Shown here piece after piece: positions 1 through 8,108 of a DNA stretch of 64,000 bases. The notes beneath the pieces are model-generated. The model did no database searches, was not told where the DNA came from, and was given only the letters and a program-made list of their open reading frames with translations. A program made the translations under genes and the position numbers. Every line of letters begins with the position of its first letter. Position 1 is the first letter of the stretch. Origin of the DNA: Streptomyces sp. PCS3-D2. GTDB lineage: Bacteria > Actinomycetota > Actinomycetes > Streptomycetales > Streptomycetaceae. The stretch spans positions 4,464,501-4,528,500 of the forward strand of contig NZ_CP097800.1 of NCBI RefSeq assembly GCF_000612545.2. Reading direction: 5' to 3'.

Positions 1-1
1 C

Positions 2-862
2 GACTACTTCGACGTGCTCGTGGCCGACGAGCACGCCGACCAGGTCGTCCCGGCGCTGGCCCAGGGGCTGCACCGGGCCGCGCGCGGTGCCGTGGTCGAC
101 CTGCGGGAAGTGCGCCCCGGGGCCGCCGCCGAGGAGCTGTACCGGCAGTGGCCCGGGATCGGCAGCAGGCTCGCCGACTCCACGTGCATGGAGCTGCCGA
201 CGCTGCCGTTCGACGAACTGGTCAAGCGCATGCCGGCATCCGGCGCCCAGCGGGTGCGGGCGAAGCTGCGCAAGACCGACGCGGCGGGCATCGAGGAGCA
301 CGAGGCCACCGAGCAGGAGGTGCCGCGCGCGGTACGGAACCTGCTGCGGCTGCACGAGAAGCAGTGGCGCGGCCGCGGGGTGACGCCGGAGCACCTGCGC
401 CCCCGCTTCGCCGAGCACCTCACCCGGGCCACCCGCCGGATGGTGCGGGCCGGCCAGGGCCGGCTCACGGAGTTCCGGCTGGACGGCAAGGTGGTGGCGG
501 CCAACGTCACGCTGCTGTCCGCGGGGCTCAGCGGCGGCTACCTCTACGGCGCGGACCCCGACCTGCGGGCGCGCAAGGTGGACGTGGCGACGCTGCTGCT
601 GCGCTACGAGGCCGGGCGGGCGCTGGCGGAGGGCCGGCCGGTGGTGAGCTTCCTGCGGGGCAACGAGCCCTACAAGAACCACTGGCGGCCGGCGACGGTC
701 GTCAACCAGCGCTTCCTGATGGCCACGACCGCGCTCGCGCCCCTGCTGCGACTGCACGAGTCGCAGCTGACGGGGCGCGAGCGGGCGGTGGACGCGCTGC
801 GCGAGGCGCTGCCGGCCGCCAGGGACTGGCGGGCGCGGCTCAACGAACTGCGGGTGCGATGA
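2..862 (+). CDS. GNAT-fold N-acyltransferase, CelD/BcsL type (5' end outside window)
   Basis: The reading frame is open from the first bases of the window, so the N-terminus is missing. The C-terminal half looks like the Acetyltransf_6 (CelD/BcsL) family: a helical basic region, then a strand-turn-strand block around 'FRLDGKVVAANV', the conserved 'GGYLYGADP' turn, and a final 'FLRGNEPYKNHW' motif typical of these FemAB-related acyltransferases. Members are usually encoded with exopolysaccharide or envelope-polymer genes and are thought to transfer acyl or aminoacyl groups to sugars or precursors. It is followed, convergently and only 5 bp away, by a secreted GH26-like hydrolase, then by an ATP-grasp ligase and an FAD oxidoreductase. 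The substrate cannot be deduced. No signal peptide or membrane segment is seen in the visible part, so it is probably cytoplasmic. Confidence 0.8.
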   Translation, partial: DYFDVLVADEHADQVVPALAQGLHRAARGAVVDLREVRPGAAAEELYRQWPGIGSRLADSTCMELPTLPFDELVKRMPASGAQRVRAKLRKTDAAGIEEHEATEQEVPRAVRNLLRLHEKQWRGRGVTPEHLRPRFAEHLTRATRRMVRAGQGRLTEFRLDGKVVAANVTLLSAGLSGGYLYGADPDLRARKVDVATLLLRYEAGRALAEGRPVVSFLRGNEPYKNHWRPATVVNQRFLMATTALAPLLRLHESQLTGRERAVDALREALPAARDWRARLNELRVR

Positions 863-867
863 CCCGG

Positions 868-2439
868 CTAGAAGGGCCAGAAGCCGGAGCCGTCCCCCAG
901 GTCGATCTTGAAGCAGACCGACTGCTTGCCGACGAGCTTGGACAGCCATTCGCCGAGGTTGACCGGCACGCACCACTGCCGGCTGCCGAGGGGAGGCTGC
1001 TGCGGCTGGGGCGCGGGCTTGACCGGAGTGGGCTGGGGCTTCGGTACGACCGGGCCCGGCGTGACGGGCGCCGTGGCCACGGGCGAGGGCGTCACGGGCG
1101 AGGGCCTGGGCACTTCGGGGCTGGGGGTGACGGGCTCGGGGGCCTCCGGGCTCGGTGCGACGGGGGAGGGCACGAGCGGGCTCGGGGTCACCGGAAGCGG
1201 CACCTCGGGGCTCGGCACGGCCGGGCTCGGTTCCACCGGGGAGGGCTCGGTGGCCTCCGGGGTCGGGACCTGAGGCGTCGGGACGTCCGGGGTCGGGACC
1301 TGAGGCGTCGGGACCTGCGGGGTCGGGACCTGCGGGGTCGGGACCTGGGGTGTGGGAATGCCCGGCGTCGGCACCACGGGGGTCGGCACCACGGGCGTGG
1401 GCACGACCGGTGTGGGCACCACCGGGGTCGGCACCACCGGAGTCGGCACCACCGGGCCGGGCGCCTCGGGCGTCAGCGCGTCCCGGAACACCTTCGTGGA
1501 CGCGGGGTTCTGCTTGCACTGCCACACACCGTGCGGGCAGTAGTCGGTGATCGTGTGGTAGAGCGGTTTGTGCTGCGCGATCCACTGGAGCATGCGCCGC
1601 ACGTACTCCGGGTTGTCACCGCGCCGGAACAGGCCCCACTCGGGGTACGAGATCGCCTTGCCGTGGGCCCGTGCGAAGTCGACGTGCTGCTGGAGCCCGT
1701 ACGGCTGGGAGATCTGGTCGTCGAAGGTCTGGCCGGGCCCCTGGTCGTAGGAGTCCATCCCGATGATGTCGACGTAGCCGTCGCCCGGATAGCACTTGGT
1801 CCAGCCGATCGCGTCCGTACCGCGGTTCGGGGCGAAGTCGAACTTGAACTCCTGGCCGGGCACGGAGCGCATCACGGTGACGACGCGCCGCCAGTACAGC
1901 TTCCAGTTCGCCGGATCGGGACCGCACCGGTGGGTGTAGGTGACGCCGTTCATCTCCCAGCCGAGCACGATCACCGTGTCCGGGACACCGAGCGACACCA
2001 GCCGCTCGGCCAGCCTGCGGAAGTGCTCGTCGTGCTCGCCCCGCGCGCCCGCCCGGATCAGCTGGGCCACCTGCTGGTCGGGCACCCGCGCCTCGTTGCG
2101 CGCCTGCATGGGCACGTTGAGGACGAACATCCGGTCGTCGTCCGCCAGACGCCAGCGCGCCCAGTCCTCCAGGAAGGAGACCCGGCCCTCGATGCCGGCC
2201 CACTGGTCTCCGGGGAGATAGGTGTGGCCGACCCGGATCTCCCGGCCGCCCAACCAGCGCGAGAGGTGCGGGATGCGGGCCACCCCACTGGGGCCGTAGT
2301 CGAGATAGGCGCCCATGGCGGTGCCGGAGTCCTTGATCCGGTCCTCGTCGGGCGCCGCGAGGGCGGCCCCGGTGGCGAGCAGTCCGGCCGTGACCGTGCC
2401 GATGCAGGTGCCCGCCAGTCGGCGGCGTGGTCTGGGCAT
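868..2439 (-). CDS. secreted glycoside hydrolase, GH26-like, with long Pro-Thr repeat linker
   Basis: A 523-residue secreted protein. Residues 1-28 form a Sec signal (RRR, hydrophobic core, A-L-A-A cleavage region). Residues about 40-320 resemble family 26 beta-mannanase/glucanase TIM barrels: 'VLGWEMNG' supplies the likely acid/base Glu162 and 'ISYPEWGLF' the likely nucleophile Glu267. Residues about 327-475 are a low-complexity linker made of VPTPV/VPTPQ pentapeptides and then SPxVP/EP units. The last 40 residues (two Cys, 'GEWLSKLVGK') form a small separate C-terminal module that I do not recognise. ATG is chosen at 2439 because GGGAG lies 5 nt upstream. Pro/Thr linkers of this kind are typical substrates of actinobacterial Pmt, which is encoded at 53851-55620. 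The true polysaccharide substrate is unknown; it may act on the strain's own extracellular polymer, given the adjacent GNAT and ATP-grasp genes. Confidence 0.82.
   Translation of the reverse strand: MPRPRRRLAGTCIGTVTAGLLATGAALAAPDEDRIKDSGTAMGAYLDYGPSGVARIPHLSRWLGGREIRVGHTYLPGDQWAGIEGRVSFLEDWARWRLADDDRMFVLNVPMQARNEARVPDQQVAQLIRAGARGEHDEHFRRLAERLVSLGVPDTVIVLGWEMNGVTYTHRCGPDPANWKLYWRRVVTVMRSVPGQEFKFDFAPNRGTDAIGWTKCYPGDGYVDIIGMDSYDQGPGQTFDDQISQPYGLQQHVDFARAHGKAISYPEWGLFRRGDNPEYVRRMLQWIAQHKPLYHTITDYCPHGVWQCKQNPASTKVFRDALTPEAPGPVVPTPVVPTPVVPTPVVPTPVVPTPVVPTPGIPTPQVPTPQVPTPQVPTPQVPTPDVPTPQVPTPEATEPSPVEPSPAVPSPEVPLPVTPSPLVPSPVAPSPEAPEPVTPSPEVPRPSPVTPSPVATAPVTPGPVVPKPQPTPVKPAPQPQQPPLGSRQWCVPVNLGEWLSKLVGKQSVCFKIDLGDGSGFWPF
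1262..1456. repeat. 15-bp minisatellite, 13 tandem units, inside the GH26-like gene
   Basis: Thirteen head-to-tail 15-bp units (consensus on + strand GTCGGSACCNSNGGN) fill 195 bp exactly. Read on the minus strand they encode VPTP[V/Q/G/D] pentapeptides. Looser 12-18 bp repeats continue to about 1075. The unit length is a multiple of three, so gain or loss of copies would keep the frame and only change linker length. Confidence 0.9.
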
Positions 2440-2589
2440 GGCGTCTCCCGAGCTTTCCTGAATCGGTGTGCTTGTCCAAGACGTTAGGCATCAGATCTGA
2501 CGAACGGCCTGTTCGGTGACTGCCGCCTAGGCCATTAGCAGCTGCACACCACTCCCGCTTGGTCCGACTAGGTGAAAGACACCGTTGCC

Positions 2590-3987
2590 ATGCACGCGCA
2601 TCTCAACCATGTGCCCGCCGTTGTGCTCAGACTCGACCGCAATCCGTTCCACCACGGAACCCTCGGCGCCGTCAGATCCCTTGGCCGCAAGGGCGTGGAG
2701 GTCCATGCCGTCGTCGAGGCCGGGGGAGGTCCCATGGTGCGTTCGCGGTACCTGCGCGCCGTGCATCCCGGGCCTGCCGGCGGGCTGGACCCGGAGGCCC
2801 CCGAAGCCCTGCTGGAGTGCCTGACCAGGGTGTCGGAACTGATCGGCCGTCCGGCCGTGCTCATCGCGATGGACGACCTGAGCGCCATCGCCGTGTCCCG
2901 GGTCGCGCCGCTCCTCCGCGAGCGCTTCCGGATCCCCCATCAGCCCGACAACCTGCCCGCCCGGGTGGCCGACAAGGCCGAGCTGTCGCGGCTGTGCGCG
3001 CGCTGGGACGTCCCGCACCCGGAGACCGTGGTCCCGGCGAGCGGGGCCGAGGCGGCGGACGCGGCCTGGCGGCTGGGCCTGCCGGTGGTCGCCAAGTGGA
3101 GCCGGCCGTGGCTGCTGCCCACCGGGGCGGACGGGCTGCGCAGCACCACGCTCGTGCAGACCACCGCCGAGGCGCGCCGGTTGTACGAGCGCTCCGCGGA
3201 GGCGGGGAGCAGGCTGCTGCTCCAGCGGTTCCTGCCGGCCGGGCCCGACACCGACTGGTTCTTCCACGGCGCCTTCACCCACGGCGGGCGTCCGCTGCTC
3301 GCCGGTTCGGGTCGCAAGGAGCTGTCCTGGCCGGTGCGCACGGGGCTGACGGCGGTGGGGCGCTGGCTGCCCGACCCGGCGGTGGAGGAGGCGGCACTGC
3401 GGCTCGCCGAACGACTCGGCTACCAGGGCATCCTGGACCTGGACTTCCGCCGGGACGAGCGCGGGGTCTTCCGGCTGGTGGACTTCAACCCGCGCCCCGG
3501 CGCGCAGTTCAGGCTGTTCACGGACGCGACGGGAATGGACGTGGTCCAGGCGATGTACCTGGATCTGACGGGCCAGCAGGTCCCGCAGCCCTCGGGCGGC
3601 GCCGGCCGCGTCTTCGTCGCGGAGAACTACGCGCTGCTGGCGGCGGTCCGGGGTCGGTCCCTGCCGCGACGCCGGCCGGCGACGGCCCCCGCGCCCCCGA
3701 GGACGGGAGCGGCTGCCGAGCGAGGGCAGGTCGAGCCCGCCTGGTTCGCGTCGGACGACGTCCGGCCGTTCCTGTCCATGCTCGCGGCGTTCCTGGGACG
3801 CGGCGCGGCCAAGGGGGCCCGGGTCCTGCGGGGTGTCCCGGCGCAGGGCCGCCGCACCGCGCGCGCGGTCGTCCGCGCGCCGCGGCAGCGCGGGCGGGAG
3901 CAGCCGGGCGCGGCCTCCGCCGGGGCGGTCTCCCGCCCCGCCCCGCCGGAGGCGTCGGCCGAGCCGGACGAACTGGTGACCCGTTGA
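2590..3987 (+). CDS. ATP-grasp domain ligase (carboxylate-amine ligase-like)
   Basis: About 465 residues. It begins with a Rossmann-like preATP-grasp region ('VVLRLDRNPFHHGTLGAVRSLGRKGVEVHAV') and an ATP-grasp core. 'LPVVAKWSRPWL' gives the phosphate-binding Lys, 'LLQRFLPAGPDTDW' the adenine hinge region, and 'LDLDFRRDE...LVDFNPRPGAQF' the Mg-binding D/N-P-R triad. The last 100 residues are Arg/Ala/Pro-rich and probably disordered. ATP-grasp enzymes join a carboxylate to an amine through an acyl phosphate. ATG 2590 is preferred because AGGTGA lies about 14 nt upstream, whereas the in-frame GTG at 2572 has no ribosome-binding site; the choice is not certain. It is transcribed divergently from the GH26 gene and followed after 58 bp by an FAD oxidoreductase, probably in one operon. 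The substrate is unknown. Confidence 0.8.
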   Translation: MHAHLNHVPAVVLRLDRNPFHHGTLGAVRSLGRKGVEVHAVVEAGGGPMVRSRYLRAVHPGPAGGLDPEAPEALLECLTRVSELIGRPAVLIAMDDLSAIAVSRVAPLLRERFRIPHQPDNLPARVADKAELSRLCARWDVPHPETVVPASGAEAADAAWRLGLPVVAKWSRPWLLPTGADGLRSTTLVQTTAEARRLYERSAEAGSRLLLQRFLPAGPDTDWFFHGAFTHGGRPLLAGSGRKELSWPVRTGLTAVGRWLPDPAVEEAALRLAERLGYQGILDLDFRRDERGVFRLVDFNPRPGAQFRLFTDATGMDVVQAMYLDLTGQQVPQPSGGAGRVFVAENYALLAAVRGRSLPRRRPATAPAPPRTGAAAERGQVEPAWFASDDVRPFLSMLAAFLGRGAAKGARVLRGVPAQGRRTARAVVRAPRQRGREQPGAASAGAVSRPAPPEASAEPDELVTR

Positions 3988-4045
3988 CCGGGCCCGGACC
4001 GGCGGTCGGGGCCGGGCGGGTGTCCAAGGTGTTGGAGGAGCGACC

Positions 4046-5356
4046 GTGACACGGACCGACGATCTCGTGGTGATCGGAGCCGGCCCGTACGGGCTGTCGA
4101 TCGCCGCCCACGCGGCCGCCGCGGGGCTCGGCGTACGGCTGTTGGGGCGGCCCATGGCCGCGTGGCGCGACCACATGCCCGAGGGCATGTACCTGAAGTC
4201 GGAGCCCTGGTCCTCCAACCTGTCCGCGCCGGACGGGCGGCACACCCTGGCCGAGTACTGCGCCTCCCGGGGAACGGTCGCGGAACACGGCACTCCGCTG
4301 CCCATCGGCACGTTCAGCGGGTACGGGATGTGGTTCGCCCGGCACGCAGGGCCGCCGGTGGAGGAGGTGACCGTCACGGAGGTGACCCCGGAGGGGGAGG
4401 GTTTTCGCGTCCGCACCGCCGAGGGACCGCCCCTGCTCGCCCGCACGGTCGCCGTCGCGGTCGGGGTGATGCCCTTCACCCAGTACCCCGAGGCGCTGGC
4501 GGACCTCCCGCCCGCCCACTACTCGCACAGCAGCGGCCACCGGGACCTGTCCGGCTTCGCCGGCCATGACGTCGCCGTGCTCGGAGCCGGGCAGGCGGCG
4601 CTGGAGACCGCCGCCCTGCTGGCCGAGCGGGGGGCCCGGCCGTGCCTGGTCGCCCGGCGCTCCCGGCTGAACTGGAACACCGTCCCGCAGCCCCTGGCCA
4701 GGCCTGCGCTGCGCGCTCTGCGCGAGCCGCACAGCGGTCTCGGCACGGGTTGGCGCAGTTGGGTGTGGTCGGAACTGCCGTGGGCGGTGCGCCGGCTGCC
4801 CGCGCACACCCGGGAGCGGATCGCGGCGACCGCGCTGGGCCCGGCCGGCGCCTGGTGGCTGCGGGACCGTTTCGAGCGGCGGGTGCCGGCGCTCCTCGGG
4901 CACCGGCTGCACCGGGCGGTGGCGGCGGGCGAGCGGACCCGGCTCGGGCTGACCACACCGGCGGGTGAATCCACGGTCCTGGACGTCTCCCACGTCATCG
5001 CGGCCACCGGCTTCGTCCCCGACCTGGCCCGGTTGGGGATGCTCGACGCCCCCCTGCGCGCCGCGCTGCGGACCGTGGGCGGCGGCAGGGCCCCGGAACT
5101 GGGCCCCGGCTTCGAGTCCTCATGGCCCGGACTGTTCTTCGCCGGGCTGTTGGCGGCTCCCTCATTCGGCCCTTCCATGCGATTCGTGCACGGAGCGGGC
5201 TTCACGGCGGGGAGACTGGTGGCAGGAGTCCGCAAACGCCTCGGTGCCCGGCGTCCGCGGCCGGGCCCGCCCGGTGTCGCCCGATGGGACCGGGTCGCTT
5301 CCCCCGGGCCGGGCCCGGGGGTGCCCCCGGGGCATCCGAAGACGTACCTGCGGTGA
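4046..5356 (+). CDS. FAD/NAD(P)-dependent oxidoreductase (flavin monooxygenase-like)
   Basis: 436 residues. An N-terminal FAD-binding Rossmann motif 'VVIGAGPYGLS' lies at about residues 8-18. A second nucleotide-binding fold, 'VAVLGAGQAALETA', is at about 172-185 (NAD(P)H), and an 'IAATGFVPDL' strand resembles the ATG motif of class B monooxygenases and lysine/ornithine N-hydroxylases. The conserved region 'WRDHMPEGMYLKSEPWSSNLS' is typical of this uncharacterised actinobacterial group. The start GTG 4046 has GGAGGAG 6 nt upstream. It sits directly downstream of the ATP-grasp gene, which suggests oxidation of a product or precursor made by that ligase. It could instead be an N-hydroxylase; substrate residues cannot be judged by eye. 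Confidence 0.82.
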   Translation: MTRTDDLVVIGAGPYGLSIAAHAAAAGLGVRLLGRPMAAWRDHMPEGMYLKSEPWSSNLSAPDGRHTLAEYCASRGTVAEHGTPLPIGTFSGYGMWFARHAGPPVEEVTVTEVTPEGEGFRVRTAEGPPLLARTVAVAVGVMPFTQYPEALADLPPAHYSHSSGHRDLSGFAGHDVAVLGAGQAALETAALLAERGARPCLVARRSRLNWNTVPQPLARPALRALREPHSGLGTGWRSWVWSELPWAVRRLPAHTRERIAATALGPAGAWWLRDRFERRVPALLGHRLHRAVAAGERTRLGLTTPAGESTVLDVSHVIAATGFVPDLARLGMLDAPLRAALRTVGGGRAPELGPGFESSWPGLFFAGLLAAPSFGPSMRFVHGAGFTAGRLVAGVRKRLGARRPRPGPPGVARWDRVASPGPGPGVPPGHPKTYLR

Positions 5357-5382
5357 GAACCGCGGTCAGATAGGGGTCCGTG

Positions 5383-5724
5383 ATGAGTGCGGAGCGAGCA
5401 CAGGGCCGCGGCTGGGTACGCATTCCCGCCAGCCGCGGCGAACAGTCCGCCACGTCCGGGCCCGCCGGGCACGACCGTCCCGCGTACCCGGGCTCCTATC
5501 CGGGCCCGCATGCGGGCTCCTACCCGGGCCAGCATTCGGGCGGGTACGCGGGTCCGTACCCGGGCGGGTACGCGGGTCCGTACGCGACGGCCGCCGCCAC
5601 CGACCCGGCCACGATCTACCTCTCCGTCGTCCGGCGCTGGCGGGAGGCCGGGCGCACTCTTCCGGGGCACCCCGACGAGGAGTGGGAGCGGCTGATCTCC
5701 CAGCCCTGCTGGCCCGGCCGTTAG
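5383..5724 (+). CDS. small conserved hypothetical protein with Gly-Pro-Tyr repeats
   Basis: About 113 residues. The central part (about residues 30-68) is a repeat of [SYA]YPGP/YAGPYPGG units rich in Gly, Pro and Tyr; the C-terminal 45 residues ('ATIYLSVVRRWREAGRTLPGHPDEEWERLI') look like a small helical domain. ATG 5383 is preferred over GTG 5380 because AGGGG lies at the right spacing. No signal or membrane segment is visible. It ends 12 bp before the SpoIIE-type regulator at 5737, whose AGGAGG overlaps this gene's stop region, so the two are probably translated from one transcript. Function is unknown; I infer a role with the downstream regulator only from this linkage. Confidence 0.65.
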   Translation: MSAERAQGRGWVRIPASRGEQSATSGPAGHDRPAYPGSYPGPHAGSYPGQHSGGYAGPYPGGYAGPYATAAATDPATIYLSVVRRWREAGRTLPGHPDEEWERLISQPCWPGR

Positions 5725-5736
5725 GAGGCGCGGACG

Positions 5737-7824
5737 GTGGCAGCGGCGGAGCGCGACGCACCCGGGCCGGCCCGGCGGACCCCCGTGACCGATGCCGGGG
5801 AGCGGCTCGCGCTGAACGGCATGGGCAGCTTCGAGTGGGATCTGGACTCGGGGACGGTGGCGCTGGACGCGGCCGCCATGGCCGTGTTCGACGTGGAGCC
5901 GGGGGAGTACGACGGAACCCCGGAGAGCGCCGCGCAGCGCGTCCGGCCCGAGGACGCGGCCCGGCTGCGCGAGACCATCGCCGGGGTGCTGGTGGAAGGC
6001 GGGGAGACCTTCGGCGCGTACTTCACCGTGCACCGGCGGGACGGCAGGGACCAGTGGACGCACACCACGGGCCGCGTGGTGCGGGGCACCGAGGGACAGC
6101 CCCCGCACATCGCCGGGATCGTCCGGGACGCTGCGGCCGAGCTGGCCCACGCGACGCTGCTGCGCAAGCTGGAGGCGGCGCGCGCCCAGCAGACCACGAT
6201 CGTGCAGCGGACCACCGAGGCCCTGTCGCGGGCGGTGACGGTCGACGACGTCACGGCAGCGCTGACCGGCGCGGGCGCGCTGGAGCGGCTCGGAGCCGAC
6301 GGGCTGGCCCTGGGGCTGGTCGAGGGCGGCACCATGAAGATCATCGCGCTGAGCGGCGAGTCGCTGGAGATCCTCAGCGAGCGCAGGTTCACCCGGATGG
6401 ACGGGTCGCTGCCGCTCTCGCACGCGGTGCTGACCCGGCAGGCACGTTTCGTCACCTCGCTCACCGAGCTCGGCGAAGAGTTCCCGCTGCTCGCGGACTA
6501 CCTCGGCCGCATCCGGTTCGACGCCGCCGCCTACCTGCCGCTGATCGCCCAGGCCAAGGCCATCGGCGGGCTGGTCCTCTTCTACCGGCACCGCGAGGAG
6601 TTCAGTCCGGAGGAGCGCAACCTGTGCCTGGGCCTGGCGGGCATCGTCGCCCAGTCGCTCCAGCGGGCGCTGCTCTTCGACCAGGAGCGGGAGTTCGCGA
6701 CGGGCCTGCAGGCGGCCATGCTGCCGCGCCGGATCCCGGAGATCTCCGGCGGGGAGATCGCGGTCCGCTACCACGCCGCGTGGAGCGGGCGGGAGGTCGG
6801 CGGCGACTGGTACGACGTGATCGCACTGCCCCGCAACCGGGTCGGCATCGTGGTGGGCGACGTCCAGGGCCATGACACGCACGCCGCGGCCATCATGGGC
6901 CAGCTGCGGATCGCGCTGCGGGCGTACGCCGGGGAGGGACACCCGCCGTCCACCGTGCTGGCGCGGGCTTCGCGCTTCCTCGCCGAACTGGACACCGAGC
7001 GCTTCGCCACCTGCCTGTACGCGCAGGTGGACCTGGAGACCGGCGGCGTACGCGCGGTCCGGGCGGGCCACCTCGGCCCGCTGATCCGCCACACGGACGG
7101 GCGAACGGGCTGGCCCAACGTCCGCGGCGGCCTGCCGCTGGGCCTGGCCTCAGCCTTCGAGCAGGAGGATTTCCCGGAGACCCAGCTCGACCTGGTCCCG
7201 GGCGAGACGCTCGTCCTGTGCACCGACGGCCTCGTGGAGGAGCCCGGCACGGCCATCACCGCCGGCATGGACGCCCTCGCCCACGCGGTGCGCAGCGGCC
7301 CGCAGGACGCCGGGGCGCTCGCCGACCACCTCTCGGACCGGCTGTGGGAGCGCTGGGGCTCCGGCGACGACGTGGCCCTGCTGGTGTTGCGCAGGGCCCC
7401 CGACCCCGGCACCCACCGGGCGCCGCGCATCCACCAGTACATCCACCAGGCGGACCCCGAAGGCCTCCGTGAGGCCCGCTACGCCCTGCGCCAGGCCCTG
7501 CGCGACTGGGGTGTGCCGGAGCTCGCCGACGACGTGGAGGTGGCGGCGGGGGAGCTGCTGGTCAACGCCCTCCTGCACACCGATGGCGGGGCGGTGCTGA
7601 CCATGGAGGTGCTGCCGGAGCCGGTGCGGCGGATCCGGCTGTGGGTCAAGGACCGCTCCAGCGTGTGGCCGCGCCGGCGAAGCCCGGGCGAGGCGGCCAC
7701 CACGGGGCGCGGGCTGCTGCTGGTGGACGCCCTGGCCGCGCACTGGGGCGTGGAGTCCCGGGGCGACGGCAAGGCGGTGTGGTGCGAGTTCGACATCGGC
7801 GACAGCTCCCGGAGCGCCGGGTGA
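5737..7824 (+). CDS. PAS-GAF-PP2C (SpoIIE)-HATPase signalling protein
   Basis: 695 residues. Order of domains: PAS fold at about 29-135 ('GSFEWDLDSGTVALD', 'VHRRDGRDQWTHTTGRVV'); GAF domain at about 150-320; SpoIIE-type Mn-dependent Ser/Thr phosphatase at about 330-550, with metal-binding Asp in 'REVGGDWYDVI', 'VVGDVQGH' and 'LCTDGLVE...GSGDDVALLVL'; and a C-terminal RsbW-like HATPase_c at about 565-690 ('VAAGELLVNALLHT', 'GRGLLLVDALAAHWGV'). Such proteins dephosphorylate anti-sigma-factor antagonists, and the HATPase may act as an anti-sigma kinase, so one polypeptide could hold both opposing activities. The sensor domains suggest a small-molecule or redox signal. GTG 5737 has AGGAGGCG upstream. 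No STAS antagonist gene is adjacent. Confidence 0.92.
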   Translation: MAAAERDAPGPARRTPVTDAGERLALNGMGSFEWDLDSGTVALDAAAMAVFDVEPGEYDGTPESAAQRVRPEDAARLRETIAGVLVEGGETFGAYFTVHRRDGRDQWTHTTGRVVRGTEGQPPHIAGIVRDAAAELAHATLLRKLEAARAQQTTIVQRTTEALSRAVTVDDVTAALTGAGALERLGADGLALGLVEGGTMKIIALSGESLEILSERRFTRMDGSLPLSHAVLTRQARFVTSLTELGEEFPLLADYLGRIRFDAAAYLPLIAQAKAIGGLVLFYRHREEFSPEERNLCLGLAGIVAQSLQRALLFDQEREFATGLQAAMLPRRIPEISGGEIAVRYHAAWSGREVGGDWYDVIALPRNRVGIVVGDVQGHDTHAAAIMGQLRIALRAYAGEGHPPSTVLARASRFLAELDTERFATCLYAQVDLETGGVRAVRAGHLGPLIRHTDGRTGWPNVRGGLPLGLASAFEQEDFPETQLDLVPGETLVLCTDGLVEEPGTAITAGMDALAHAVRSGPQDAGALADHLSDRLWERWGSGDDVALLVLRRAPDPGTHRAPRIHQYIHQADPEGLREARYALRQALRDWGVPELADDVEVAAGELLVNALLHTDGGAVLTMEVLPEPVRRIRLWVKDRSSVWPRRRSPGEAATTGRGLLLVDALAAHWGVESRGDGKAVWCEFDIGDSSRSAG

Positions 7825-7895
7825 CCGGCCGTACACGCCGAGTTGTGGGCGGCGGTGGCCGGGGCGATGATGCCGACCATGGAACGGAACGCGCT

Positions 7896-8069
7896 GTGCG
7901 CAGGCTGAGCCGGGGTGCCGTGACCGGCATCCTCGCCGCGCTCCTGCTGGCCGCGGGAGTGCCGACGGCCGTGGACTGGACGACGGGACGACCGCACGCG
8001 GACCCCGGGTGCCAGGCGGTGGCCTTCATGTCGATGACGGGCGTCGCGCCCGAGTGCCGGTCCCGGTAG
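7896..8069 (+). CDS. possible small membrane or secreted protein
   Basis: A 57-residue frame with positive N-terminus (VRRLSR), a hydrophobic stretch 'GILAALLLAAGVPTAV', and a short tail with two Cys. Codon third positions are G/C-rich as in neighbouring genes. GTG 7896 has only a weak GGAACGG upstream. The frame is also open further upstream inside the preceding gene, so this start is only the most sensible one. Function unknown. It could be a chance frame. Confidence 0.35.
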   Translation: MRRLSRGAVTGILAALLLAAGVPTAVDWTTGRPHADPGCQAVAFMSMTGVAPECRSR

Positions 8070-8108
8070 CGGCGGCTACCGGGAAGGCGCCGGGGCTGCG
8101 CACGGGCC

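Noticed and set aside
1262-1456. CRISPR-like array of short regular repeats
   Set aside because: Units are contiguous 15-mers without spacers and encode the VPTP linker in frame.
148-2487. Very long plus-strand frame (about 779 codons) running through the GNAT end and opposite the GH26 gene
   Set aside because: It is the antisense shadow of two real genes in high-GC DNA; its translation is repetitive Arg/Gly/His-rich nonsense without a ribosome-binding site.
2491-2515. Palindrome TCAGATCTGA with adjoining CGAAC-N5-GTTCG between the GH26 and ATP-grasp genes
   Set aside because: Short arms expected by chance at this frequency; mentioned only because the two are adjacent in a divergent promoter region.
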